A stretch of DNA of 64,000 nucleotides from Corynebacterium phocae (GTDB lineage Bacteria; Actinomycetota; Actinomycetes; Mycobacteriales; Mycobacteriaceae): positions 1 to 64,000 of the forward strand of contig NZ_VXKJ01000033.1 in the NCBI RefSeq assembly GCF_008693075.1. Reading direction: 5' to 3'. The notes under the pieces are model-generated. The model had not been told where the DNA came from. It saw only the letters and a program-made list of their open reading frames with translations, and made no database searches. Position 1 is the stretch's first letter. Every line of letters begins with the position of its first letter. The position numbers and the translations under genes are program-made. Below are positions 35,701 through 42,697 of this stretch, in pieces.

Positions 35701-35809
35701 CCAGGACAACCAGCAGTTCTTGGACGCCTACCTCAAGGCCACCCGCCGCGCCCGCCGCGTAGTAGACGAGGTCTTTTGGGGTGAAGTTGAGTCCATGGAG
35801 CACGACTAA
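32753..35809 (+). CDS. glnE: glutamine synthetase adenylyltransferase/deadenylase
   Basis: The product has 1018 residues, matching actinobacterial GlnE in size and two-domain layout. Each half has a nucleotidyltransferase signature with paired aspartates: KCGARELNYISDVDVIFVG near residue 225 (deadenylase half) and GRLGGMELGFGSDADVIVV near residue 730 (adenylyltransferase half). Helical regions follow each, with DLRPEGKSGALVRTL and GLRPEGRSGAIVRTL as paired motifs. The enzyme modifies the Tyr of GlnA1 in response to nitrogen status, partnered by PII (GlnK). It is translated from the same transcript as glnA2. The gene ends just before the 73-bp repeat array. Confidence 0.94.
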   Translation: MATSRSSVPSAASLGLTRPTATQDLEALGWLTEESVDLLWRLAAAGDADQALNQMVRLSQAAPDLLDTMAHDEALSVRVLALVGGSTALGDHLAANPDSWRELAKPLPEPEEFFHAMLSAVDAEPAGGEGDPASAALDCPGTYRAGTADAQQALKSTYRTLMMRLAAHDLAGTFYSRKGLSAPQPEVSYTQVTDLTTALADAALTAALAVAVRKVYGEAELDGQLAVIAMGKCGARELNYISDVDVIFVGSEATPKITRLASEFNRIGSTCFFEVDPNLRPEGKSGALVRTLDSHLKYYQRWAETWEFQALLKARPQTGYLPLGAEYVESTRPMVWAASQRESFVEDVQAMRRRVLDNVPADLQLRELKLGKGGLRDVEFAVQLLQMVHGRHDESLRVRGTVEALNALVDAGYVGREDGSQLIEAYELLRLLEHRLQLERFRRTHLFPAADNERAWHLLAIRSGFRAHEQNSASQMLERRLRQRRVFVQELHSRLFYRPLLNSVVDMDSGTLALSADAAKLQLAALGYKYPDRAFEHLSSLASGTSRKARIQLILLPTLMSWLASTADPDAGLLNYRRLSEAAFGAEWFLRKLRDEGIVGQRLMHILGTSPYAAELIIAAPEVVKQFSDGATGPKLLESEPERVSNALVNATKRHQDPDKAVAVARSLRRVELARIASACLLGLMDVRQVCFELSTIWNAVLEAALRAEIRGWQLGQPAEAPNPLARIAIIGMGRLGGMELGFGSDADVIVVAEPAPGTEEHQAMAWAKRIVDGLRRRLAKPSGDPPLEVDLGLRPEGRSGAIVRTLASYESYYSRWGESWEMQALLRAAFVAGDAQVGQEFMAMIDKFRYPEGGAGPKTIRDIRRMKARVDNERLPRGADRNTHTKLGRGALTDIEWTVQLLTMMHAHEHPALRDPSTLGTLATLEETSLLDSSQVEALRTSWIMATEARNALVLVRGKRVDQLPQPGPQLAQVAGATGWPPQDNQQFLDAYLKATRRARRVVDEVFWGEVESMEHD

Positions 35810-35860
35810 CCCGCCGGCGCGCCCCGGTCCTGTCCGCCCTTTTCAGGCTCCGGGCTGCCA

Positions 35861-36135
35861 TTCATTGGAAGATAATGTTTCTGGAGGTGGGATTTCTGCC
35901 TTTTCTACCAGTGAGCGGCCATGCCGGTGGTCGTTCATTGGTAGATAATGTTTCTGGAGGCGGGGTTTGTGCCTTTTCTACCAATGAGTGGCCATGCCGG
36001 TGGTCGTTCATTGGTAGGTATTGTTTTTGGAGGTGGGGTTTGTGCCTTTTCTACCAGTGAGCGGCCATGCCGGTGGTCGTTCATTGGTAGATATTGTTTT
36101 TGGAGGTGGGGTTTCTGCCTTTTCTACCAATGAGC
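35861..36135. repeat. 73-bp palindromic tandem repeat array (~4 copies)
   Basis: Unit starts are at 35861, 35934, 36007 and 36080, exactly 73 bases apart. Every unit has inverted arms TCATTGGTAG (with TCATTGGAAG in the first) and CTACCAATGA or CTACCAGTGA around a GGAGGYGGG-rich centre, and a joiner GCGGCCATGCCGGTGGTCG. The arms match the single element at 24471. The array separates glnE from a broken ImmA-like gene and truncates that gene. Two short identical-looking reading frames inside are incidental. Confidence 0.88.
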
Positions 36136-36652
36136 GCCGCCCAGGCGTTTGCAAGTTCCTCGCTTTCTGAAGCATCTCCGCACGGGGTACGGTTCCCCGT
36201 GGGCGCGTCGAAAGTCATCGGAGAGCACATGAGCAATCTCATTAAATAATGTGAACCAAAAAGTGTCCTCACGCTTGCCTTTGTCGGTTACAGCAATGAA
36301 GGGCTTGTCATCCTCGGAAAAACTGGCACCGGAGATCCGTGCTCCGGTGATATCCGGTTCGGCCAAAAATCCCAACCCCAACGGAATTCAGCAGCTGTTC
36401 CACCTCGGTTACAGTGCGTTCAACAGTCACTCTGCTTAACGCCCTGAGCGGAGGAATCAAGCATTCTAAGGCCTCATGGCCGAATTCAGTGTGAACAAGC
36501 AGGTCTATGGCCCGAGCTTTAACAATCTCGTACCAGGCCCACGCATGCCCAGGTTTGACTGCGTACGCCGCGATTTGTAGATGAGCAAGCACGGGAGCCG
36601 AAATTTCGATAGTCTCCACCTGGGAAGGAAACTGGCGGTTTCCTGGCAATTA
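36124..36652 (-). pseudogene. remnant of HigA2-like (XRE-ImmA) metalloprotease gene
   Basis: Pieces on the minus strand line up only if the frame changes at least twice. The upstream piece has AWAWYEIVKARAIDL and LLNSVGVG. Near 36370 the frame shifts to LGFLAEPDITGARISGASF and TFWFTLFNEIAHVLSDDF, the HEIGH-type region with His to Asn and Gly to Ala. Near 36200 it shifts again to ASESEELANAWAALI, the E-x-x-A-N-x-FA helix that follows in intact ImmA domains. The N-terminal XRE part and the C-terminus are missing. The family is the antitoxin-like HigA2/ImmA group, usually paired with a HigB toxin, which is not seen here. Confidence 0.7.
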
Positions 36653-36766
36653 CTGGGCTGGGGGTGTCTGTGGCCCGGGGCGGGCATAGAATGGGGCCAC
36701 AATGTAATGGAGAAAAATCTTTGTCCTGCGCACCTGCGCGCCGGGCCATTTTGGAGGGAAGAAGTT

Positions 36767-37072
36767 TTGGCACTTTCGCTGCGGCTTGATTTGGAAAAGG
36801 CCACCATCGCGGACCTGGAGGCGCTGCTAGCGGCGGCGCGTTCGGGCGGGGCTGACGGCGGTTCAGAGGTTTCCTTGGACGGAACCCAGCTGGTGATTGA
36901 CGCGGATACCGCCGGAGCCCCCCGGCCTGCCCAGCCGGCCACCGCCCGGGAGCCTGAGTCCCCGGCTTCTAAAAGTGATTCCTTCCGGGACGCGGTGGCC
37001 CCGGTGGGTGACGCCGCCATCCGGACGGTCATTGACATCTTGTCCGGCCGCCAGAACCCGCAGGGGCGCTAG
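36767..37072 (+). CDS. uncharacterised 101-residue protein
   Basis: I do not recognise the family. TTG36767 is chosen for GGAGGG at 9-base spacing; an in-frame ATG at 36707 would add 20 residues. The first 35 residues (SLRLDLEKATIADLEALLAAA) are helical, then comes an acidic strand (VSLDGTQLVIDAD), a Pro/Ala linker, and a helix SFRDAVAPVGDAAIRTVIDI. A membrane protein gene begins immediately after the stop, so the two are coupled. TAGAAT at 36687 may be the -10 box. Confidence 0.6.
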   Translation: MALSLRLDLEKATIADLEALLAAARSGGADGGSEVSLDGTQLVIDADTAGAPRPAQPATAREPESPASKSDSFRDAVAPVGDAAIRTVIDILSGRQNPQGR

Positions 37073-37510
37073 ATGGAACCGAAGGCCATCGCGGGCTGGG
37101 TAGTAGGCGCTTTAGCGCTGGCGTTTTTGTTGAGTGCGGGCTATTTCCTTATGAACCGGGGCCCGGAGATTGAAAACCCGGTCACGGTAGCGCAGGCTGT
37201 CGCGGCACGCACCGGAGGAACGCCGGGGGAGCAGGGTTCTAGTTCGCGGCCTGGGGACCAGACCGTGATGGAGGAGCTGCTTTCTACCATCGGCCTGCCG
37301 GATGAGGCGGTAAAGAATTACGACCTCTCGGGCGTTCACTTTGATGAAGCCAAGCGTGCTGCGCTAATTGGCACGCTAGAAAGGTCTATCGATGAGGGCA
37401 TGATGAGCGTGAGTGAGGCCCGCGCGGTGCTGAAGGCCTTCGATCTTGGCATCGTGGATACTGAGGTGCGGAACCTGGTCTTCGAGGACAGCTCTAGAAA
37501 GCGCCCTTAG
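37073..37510 (+). CDS. single-pass membrane protein
   Basis: The product has 145 residues. One N-terminal helix (IAGWVVGALALAFLLSAGYFL) is followed by a hydrophilic linker rich in Gly/Ser/Gln and a helical domain of about 60 residues (AALIGTLERSIDEGMMSVSEARAVLKAFDLG). No family is recognised. Its ATG directly follows the stop of the preceding 101-residue gene, so they probably act together. Confidence 0.65.
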   Translation: MEPKAIAGWVVGALALAFLLSAGYFLMNRGPEIENPVTVAQAVAARTGGTPGEQGSSSRPGDQTVMEELLSTIGLPDEAVKNYDLSGVHFDEAKRAALIGTLERSIDEGMMSVSEARAVLKAFDLGIVDTEVRNLVFEDSSRKRP

Positions 37511-37578
37511 AGCAAAGGTTTATAACTTTATTGGTAACGTCACAGGTTCAACCCCGGCTGCCCACAGGTTCCGGGGGC

Positions 37579-37584
37579 TAGAAT
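37579..37584 (+). promoter_or_regulatory. -10 box of the 55-residue gene
   Basis: TAGAAT is followed by seven bases and ATG37592, with no ribosome-binding sequence, as expected for a leaderless message. Confidence 0.6.
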
Positions 37585-37591
37585 AAGCCTT

Positions 37592-37759
37592 ATGAGAGTG
37601 AAATATCACCTGTCCACAGTCGGTGGGTTTGCCCTTGCCATGGTAATTGCCCTGGTAGGTGGCACCGGGGCCGCGTCCGTGGTCAACACCTTCCCGGTGG
37701 AAAGTACCGTGTCCGCCACGCCACCCCCGGCCCAACCGGGCGGGGTGGAAAAGGGCTAA
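37592..37759 (+). CDS. 55-residue secreted or membrane peptide
   Basis: The frame encodes an N-terminal hydrophobic segment (VGGFALAMVIALVGGTGAASVV) after a short basic start and a Pro/Ala-rich tail. It looks like a signal peptide plus a short exported chain or a single-pass peptide. The clear -10 box at 37579-37584 supports its reality. Its last four bases overlap the end of the convergent MFS gene. No family recognised. Confidence 0.6.
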   Translation: MRVKYHLSTVGGFALAMVIALVGGTGAASVVNTFPVESTVSATPPPAQPGGVEKG

Positions 37760-39027
37760 CCCACCACTTGCGGCTTCACGCGGCGCACAGGCGCTTTGAA
37801 AAAGTGCGTGATGATAATGCCGGTGACGCTAATTACCCACAACAGGGCGCAATAACCGGCAGCGTGCCGGAAGGCGCCCCATTCCAGGGAGTCCGCCAAA
37901 AGCAGCCCCATGAGTTGGGCGCCCAACATGCCGGCTATGAAACCACCCATGTTGGCCAGGCCGGTGGCCGTGGCCACCACGTTTCCAGGCAGCCGTTCCC
38001 GGATCATGTCAAAGCCGTAGTTGGACACCGGCTGGGTGGCGGCCATAATTACGGCCATTACGCTGATTGCCAGAAATCCGCGGGGGTTAGGGCTCCAGAA
38101 AAACCAGATCCATCCCGCTAGCTGCAATCCGATGAAAACCAGTGTGGCCCAATCGCGGTAGCCGGACATGCGCGCGGAGAGCTTTCCGTGCAGCGGTCCC
38201 ACAACTAGCAACGCCACGCTGGTCAGCGTGAGCACCGTCCCTGCCTGTGCGCCGGATAAACCCATAGCCTGGGTCATGAGGGGAACGCCCCACATCAGGG
38301 CAAACATGATGACGGTGAGCATCCCGCAGAAGTGGATGAAAAACGCGTTCCATACCGTGGCAGACCGCACCACCAGGGATAGCCGTGAGCGCAGGGGCTG
38401 TGCAGCGGCGGGTACGGCACCAGCGGGCGCGTCCGCAACTGCTAAGGAGGCTAGGACCGCAATGAGCACGCCCGCCGCGCCCAGGGAGATGAACGAGAAT
38501 TGCCATCCGGCAAAGCCCAGCAGCCACATGAAGGGGAAAGCGGAGATGAACTGGCCAAGCTGTCCGGCCATGGCGGTAACTTGGGTGAACATGGGGGCGC
38601 GGTGCATGGGGAACCAGTAGGGCAGTATGCGCATGACTGCAAGGAAGGCGGTGGCGTCGCCCGCACCAATGAGTACGCGCGCCGCGATGGCCACGCCGTA
38701 GACGTGCGTGAACCCCAGCAGAATTTGGCCGATACCCATCACTAGCGCCCCGGTTATCAGCATGGCGCGCGGGCCAAACTTGTCTATGGCTACGCCGGTG
38801 GGGATTTGCGCGAGCGCGTAGGTGCCCACCTGGATGGAGGTAAAAACCGCAATGGCGGCGCTGTTGACGGCAAAGCGGTCCATGGCGTCCACACTGGCCA
38901 CGCCAAATGAGGTCCGCCCGGCCACGGCCACGATGTAGACGGCCAGGCTGGCTAGCCACACAACCAGGGCTTTTGTGGTTACTACCTCGCGCGGGTTGGG
39001 GCTTAGGTGAATATTTTTTCCGGGCAC
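37756..39027 (-). CDS. MFS transporter
   Basis: The product has 423 residues with 12 membrane helices. The major-facilitator loop 2-3 motif appears as GVAIDKFGPRAML. Helix 5 and nearby loops contain RVLIGAGDATAFLAVMRILPYWFP. It is likely an importer or exporter of a small metabolite; the substrate cannot be read from sequence. It is divergent from thrC, sharing 39 bases of promoter DNA. GTG39027 is preceded by TAAACT at eight bases, so the message is probably leaderless. Confidence 0.88.
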   Translation of the reverse strand: MPGKNIHLSPNPREVVTTKALVVWLASLAVYIVAVAGRTSFGVASVDAMDRFAVNSAAIAVFTSIQVGTYALAQIPTGVAIDKFGPRAMLITGALVMGIGQILLGFTHVYGVAIAARVLIGAGDATAFLAVMRILPYWFPMHRAPMFTQVTAMAGQLGQFISAFPFMWLLGFAGWQFSFISLGAAGVLIAVLASLAVADAPAGAVPAAAQPLRSRLSLVVRSATVWNAFFIHFCGMLTVIMFALMWGVPLMTQAMGLSGAQAGTVLTLTSVALLVVGPLHGKLSARMSGYRDWATLVFIGLQLAGWIWFFWSPNPRGFLAISVMAVIMAATQPVSNYGFDMIRERLPGNVVATATGLANMGGFIAGMLGAQLMGLLLADSLEWGAFRHAAGYCALLWVISVTGIIITHFFKAPVRRVKPQVVG

Positions 39028-39035
39028 GGGTGTAG

Positions 39036-39059
39036 AGTTTAGTCCCCAAACACTAAGCT
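39036..39059. promoter_or_regulatory. divergent -10 boxes of the MFS gene and thrC
   Basis: TAAACT on the minus strand (39036-39041) precedes GTG39027 by eight bases. TAAGCT on the plus strand (39054-39059) precedes GTG39067 by seven. Both lie in the 39-base gap, so -35 regions would overlap the opposite transcript. Confidence 0.55.
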
Positions 39060-39066
39060 GTTAGAG

Positions 39067-40500
39067 GTGAACTACCTATCTACGCGTGATGAAACCCGCA
39101 CCCCCGCAACTTTTACCGATATTCTGCTTGGCGGCCTGGCACCGGACGGCGGGCTCTACCTGCCGGAATCTTATCCGGAGTTGAGTACTCAAACCCTGGA
39201 TTCCTGGCGTGGCCTTGACTACCCGGACTTGGCTGCGGAAATTCTCAAGCTGTTTATAGATGATATCCCTGCGGATGACATTGAGGCTATAGCGCACCGC
39301 GCCTACACCCACCCTAAGTTTGCGTCCCCGGAGATAGTCCCGGTTACGGAGTTGGGGGAGGGCCTTTATATCGGGCACCTTTCTGAAGGCCCCACGGCTG
39401 CTTTTAAGGACATGGCCATGCAGCTTTTGGGTGAGTTGTTTGAGTATGAGCTGGCGCGCCGGGGTGAGACGCTTAACATTTTGGGCGCTACCTCGGGAGA
39501 TACTGGGTCCTCGGCGGAGTATGCCATGCGTGGCCGGGACGGCATCCGCGTGTTTATGCTCACGCCCGCTGGCCGGATGACGCCTTTCCAGCAGGCGCAG
39601 ATGTTTGGGCTGGATGACCCAAACATTTTCAACATCGCGCTAGACGGCGTCTTCGATGACTGCCAGGACGTGGTCAAGGCCGTTTCTTCCGATGCCTCCT
39701 TTAAGTCCCAGCACAAAATCGGTGCGGTCAATTCCATCAACTGGGCCCGGCTGATGGCCCAGATTGTCTATTACGTCAACTGCTACCTTAAGGTCACCGA
39801 CAGCAGCGAGGAGAAGGTGTCCTTTTCCGTGCCTACCGGAAACTTTGGGGATATCTGCGCCGGTCATATCGCGCGTCAGATGGGTTTGCCCATTGACAAG
39901 CTCATCGTGGCAACTAACGAAAATGATGTGTTGGATGAGTTCTTCCGTACTGGTAGCTACCGGCCGCGGGGTTCAGCGGAAACGCACAAGACATCCTCGC
40001 CGTCCATGGATATCTCCCGGGCTTCGAACTTTGAGCGCTTTGTCCATGATCTCTTGGGTCGTGACCCCCAGCGCACCGCTGACCTGTTTGGCGTGAAGAT
40101 TAAGCAGGGCGGGTTCCTGGTGGACGCCGCGGAGCTTAGCCGCGCCACGGAGGATTTTGGTTTCTTGTCCGGGTCTTCCACGCACGCGGACCGGCTGGCC
40201 ACCATCCGGGATATCCAGGAACGCTTTGGCTACCTGGCTGACCCACATACCGCTGATGGCCTCAAGGTGGCCCAAGCGGTGCGGGAAGAATACGGGGTTG
40301 AAACTCCTATCATCTGCCTGGAGACCGCGTTGCCGGTGAAGTTCGCGGAGACCATTGAAGAGGCTCTGGGGGCGGCGCCGGAGATGCCGGAGCGTTTTGC
40401 CGGCATTATGGACCAGGACCGCCACGTAGCGGATCTCCCCAATGACGCCGGGGCGGTCAAAGACTTTATTTCCACATCCATCAACAAGACTGAGGTTTAA
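39067..40500 (+). CDS. thrC: threonine synthase
   Basis: ThrC converts O-phosphohomoserine to threonine with pyridoxal phosphate. The product is 477 residues and resembles the corynebacterial enzyme throughout: ILLGGLAPDGGLYLP, the PLP-lysine motif GPTAAFKDMAMQ (Lys114), GATSGDTGSSAEYAMRGRDG and the phosphate-binding SVPTGNFGDICAGH. This is the long (yeast-type) threonine synthase form. The GTG start and upstream TAAGCT box fit a leaderless message. No hom or thrB gene is near, as in C. glutamicum, where thrC is separate. Confidence 0.96.
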   Translation: MNYLSTRDETRTPATFTDILLGGLAPDGGLYLPESYPELSTQTLDSWRGLDYPDLAAEILKLFIDDIPADDIEAIAHRAYTHPKFASPEIVPVTELGEGLYIGHLSEGPTAAFKDMAMQLLGELFEYELARRGETLNILGATSGDTGSSAEYAMRGRDGIRVFMLTPAGRMTPFQQAQMFGLDDPNIFNIALDGVFDDCQDVVKAVSSDASFKSQHKIGAVNSINWARLMAQIVYYVNCYLKVTDSSEEKVSFSVPTGNFGDICAGHIARQMGLPIDKLIVATNENDVLDEFFRTGSYRPRGSAETHKTSSPSMDISRASNFERFVHDLLGRDPQRTADLFGVKIKQGGFLVDAAELSRATEDFGFLSGSSTHADRLATIRDIQERFGYLADPHTADGLKVAQAVREEYGVETPIICLETALPVKFAETIEEALGAAPEMPERFAGIMDQDRHVADLPNDAGAVKDFISTSINKTEV

Positions 40501-40507
40501 TAACACC

Positions 40508-40696
40508 ATGGGACAAGAACACTTTGCCGGACCTGAATACTTCACCGAGTTTGACCCGAAGAAGTTCATCCGCGATATGCAGATCTTGAAAGAGGATGAG
40601 GCCGCGGGTAAAAACACTATGGATGAGGCGCGGGCCGAAACCCAGGCGGAAACCCAGGCTCGGGACGTAGACTCCGCACCAGAAGGGGACCGCTAA
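40508..40696 (+). CDS. small acidic protein downstream of thrC
   Basis: The product has 62 residues, very acidic, with a tail of ETQAET repeats. The first half reads FAGPEYFTEFDPKKFIRDMQ. No family is recognised. It starts seven bases after thrC and ends three bases before the NUDIX start, so it is probably translated in the same message. No strong ribosome site. Confidence 0.6.
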   Translation: MGQEHFAGPEYFTEFDPKKFIRDMQILKEDEAAGKNTMDEARAETQAETQARDVDSAPEGDR

Positions 40697-40699
40697 CAG

Positions 40700-41233
40700 G
40701 TGTCTACTCCTGAATACATCACCGCTTTGCGGGAAAAGGTGGGCCACCAGCAGTTGTTCTTGCCTTCCGTGACGGCCGTTATCGTCCGGGACGTGCCCAT
40801 GGGTGCCTCGGTCTGGGAGGTACCCAGCACATTGTTGGCCCGGCGTGCGGATACCGGGGACTGGGCGCCCGTGGCGGGAATCTGTGAGCCGGGGGAGGAC
40901 CTGGCCGCCACCGCCATTCGGGAGGTTAAAGAAGAGGTGGGCTTAGATGCCCGCGTGGAGGCTCTGTTGGGAGCCGGCAAGGTGGGGCCGGTTACCTATG
41001 CCAATGGTGATGAGTGCATGTTCATGGACACTACTTTGCGCTTGAGTGTGGACCCGGCAGCCGAGCCAGTGGTCAGTGATGAGGAGAACCTGGAGGCCGG
41101 CTGGTTTTCTGTGGCGCACCTGCCGCGTTCGCTTTCCGCGCGGCACCGCCTGGTCATTGCGGACGGCGTGGCGCAGCTCAAGCACCCCACCGGTTTCAAA
41201 CCCCGGGTGGGCTACGTCAAGCGCACTCGCTAG
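40700..41233 (+). CDS. NUDIX hydrolase
   Basis: The product has 177 residues from GTG40700. The Nudix box GICEPGEDLAATAIREVKEEVGL (residues 60-82) has the full GX5EX7REUXEEXGU pattern needed for Mg-dependent cleavage of a nucleoside-diphosphate linked substrate. The N-terminal half lies on a beta fold with SVTAVIVRDVP. Substrate unknown. It is part of the thrC operon, and tandem repeat DNA follows. Confidence 0.88.
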   Translation: MSTPEYITALREKVGHQQLFLPSVTAVIVRDVPMGASVWEVPSTLLARRADTGDWAPVAGICEPGEDLAATAIREVKEEVGLDARVEALLGAGKVGPVTYANGDECMFMDTTLRLSVDPAAEPVVSDEENLEAGWFSVAHLPRSLSARHRLVIADGVAQLKHPTGFKPRVGYVKRTR

Positions 41234-41243
41234 TACCCACGCC

Positions 41244-41408
41244 CCAGCTCCGCGCCCCTAGCTTTTCGCCGCTCCGCGCAGCCAGCTCCGGGCCGCCAGC
41301 TCCGCGCCCCTAGCTTTTCGCCGCTCCGCGCAGCCAGCTCCGGGCCGCCAGCTCCGGGACCGTGTCGATCCCGCACCCCAGCTCCGGGACCGTGTTGAGG
41401 CCGCACCC
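41244..41408. repeat. two kinds of short tandem repeats
   Basis: A 52-bp unit beginning CCAGCTCCGCGCCCCTAG is present twice (41244 and 41296). It is followed by a 30-bp unit starting CCAGCTCCGGGACCGTGT, present twice (about 41349 and 41379). All share the CCAGCTCCG core. The tract lies between the NUDIX gene and the XRE operon. Confidence 0.7.
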
Positions 41409-41503
41409 CAGCTCCGCAGGCGGCGTCTGCCGCCCCTGGGTTTGCTGTGCTACTGTAGGCTAAATCAGGTAAAAAACAATGATTCAGGCAGTGAAGGGGT
41501 GTC

Positions 41504-41836
41504 ATGTCGCGCACGGAACACGCGAAGCGCATTGCCAATGCTCTTGTGCAGGTCAATATGTCACAGAGGCAGTTGGCTGAGCTCAGTGGGATCTCCCAGT
41601 CCACGATCAGCCGGATCATCGCTGGAGATAGGCAGGTTACGGCACCAGAGCTCATGCTCTTTGCGCACGCTATGGGACTTACCCTCCGGCAACTATTGGG
41701 AACGGATGTGGCTTCGCGTATCAAGCTGTCCGCACGCTCCACCAATGGCGCTGCCATGGAGACTATGCGTGCCCGCCTAATCTATCTAGCGGAAATCGAT
41801 TTGTTTTTAGAAGACCAAGGGATACCGTCCCAATAA
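41504..41836 (+). CDS. XRE-family transcriptional regulator
   Basis: The product has 110 residues. A helix-turn-helix domain spans about 5-65, with NMSQRQLAELSGISQSTISR as the recognition portion. The C-terminal 35 residues are helical and probably mediate dimerisation. GAAGGGG precedes ATG41504. It is the first gene of a three-gene unit with an ImmA-type protease and a PIN protein; XRE/ImmA pairs are known to act as a repressor and its de-repressing protease. Confidence 0.88.
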   Translation: MSRTEHAKRIANALVQVNMSQRQLAELSGISQSTISRIIAGDRQVTAPELMLFAHAMGLTLRQLLGTDVASRIKLSARSTNGAAMETMRARLIYLAEIDLFLEDQGIPSQ

Positions 41837-41875
41837 AATCTGGCGTGCTGTGGAACAAGAAAAAGGAGGAACGCT

Positions 41876-42697
41876 GTGAGTAATGAAGCCGAAGGTCGGG
41901 CCTTGGCAGCGAAGTTCCGCAAGGAGCACGGTTTGGGCTCTCGCCCAATCGGGGACTTGGTGGCGGTCGTGGAACAAGCAACCGGTGCCATGGTGGATAT
42001 ATTCGACGCCCCCAGGGATGAACACGGCCTTTCCATTCTGGACCCGAAAACCGGGAAGGTGTTTATTGCCGTGGCACGCACTCCACACCCCATGCGGCAG
42101 CGAAGCTCCTTGGCACACGAGTTGGGACATGTCCTGTCTCACGATTTCGCAGATGAGATAGCATGTGGCAGGAACGCCGCAGAAATAAGGGCGGACGCAT
42201 TTGCGCGGCATCTTTTGATCCCGCAAGAGGGCCTCAAGGAAATGGCGCCGCCGCCCGGAACAGATATCACTGCTACGTTATCGAAAATCGTACAGAGGTT
42301 CCTAGTTTCGCCGAAGATAGCCCTCATTGCTATGCGGGATTTTGGCATCGTAGACGCGTCGCAGTGCCAGGCATTGGGCGATCTAGTAACCACTCCAAGC
42401 CTTGCCCTCCGCTACGGCTGGGACGCCGAATATAGGGCACTAGCTAATGAATCCAATTCCCGGAGGGCACCCCAGCAGCTGTTGTCCCGTGCCGTTGCCG
42501 GTTATCAGTGCGGGGTGGTATCACCTGTAACCATCGGCGCATTGCGTGGCGTCTCCCCGCAGCGCGCTGAGCAGGATCTCCGCGAGGCTGGGGTAGTACC
42601 CCACGAGGAAACTCCACCGCCGTTGAACTGGGAAGATATGAGTTCGGGTTCGCCCTGGGCTAACGACGTCAGGGCTGGGGCAGCTGGCCACGCATGA
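41876..42697 (+). CDS. ImmA/IrrE-family metallopeptidase
   Basis: The product has 273 residues from GTG41876, with AAGGAGG at 7-base spacing. The zinc motif HELGH (81-85) plus a downstream Glu in EIRADAFARHLLIP (Glu103) is the ImmA metallopeptidase site; the protease usually cleaves the cognate XRE repressor. The C-terminal 120 residues are a separate helical region containing FGIVDASQCQ and GVVSPVTIGALRG, of unknown role. Its stop codon overlaps the start of the PIN gene. Confidence 0.88.
   Translation: MSNEAEGRALAAKFRKEHGLGSRPIGDLVAVVEQATGAMVDIFDAPRDEHGLSILDPKTGKVFIAVARTPHPMRQRSSLAHELGHVLSHDFADEIACGRNAAEIRADAFARHLLIPQEGLKEMAPPPGTDITATLSKIVQRFLVSPKIALIAMRDFGIVDASQCQALGDLVTTPSLALRYGWDAEYRALANESNSRRAPQQLLSRAVAGYQCGVVSPVTIGALRGVSPQRAEQDLREAGVVPHEETPPPLNWEDMSSGSPWANDVRAGAAGHA

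Noticed and set aside
35875..36133. Two 61-codon frames inside the 73-bp array that encode near-identical peptides
   Set aside because: They arise from the repeat unit itself and lack a ribosome site; the identity follows from repetition.
35861..36135. CRISPR array
   Set aside because: The repeats are directly adjacent with no unique spacers, and no cas genes are nearby.
38087..39049. 320-codon frame overlapping the MFS gene on the same strand
   Set aside because: It is out of frame with a 12-helix transporter and has Arg/His-rich low complexity; the transporter frame is clearly the coding one.
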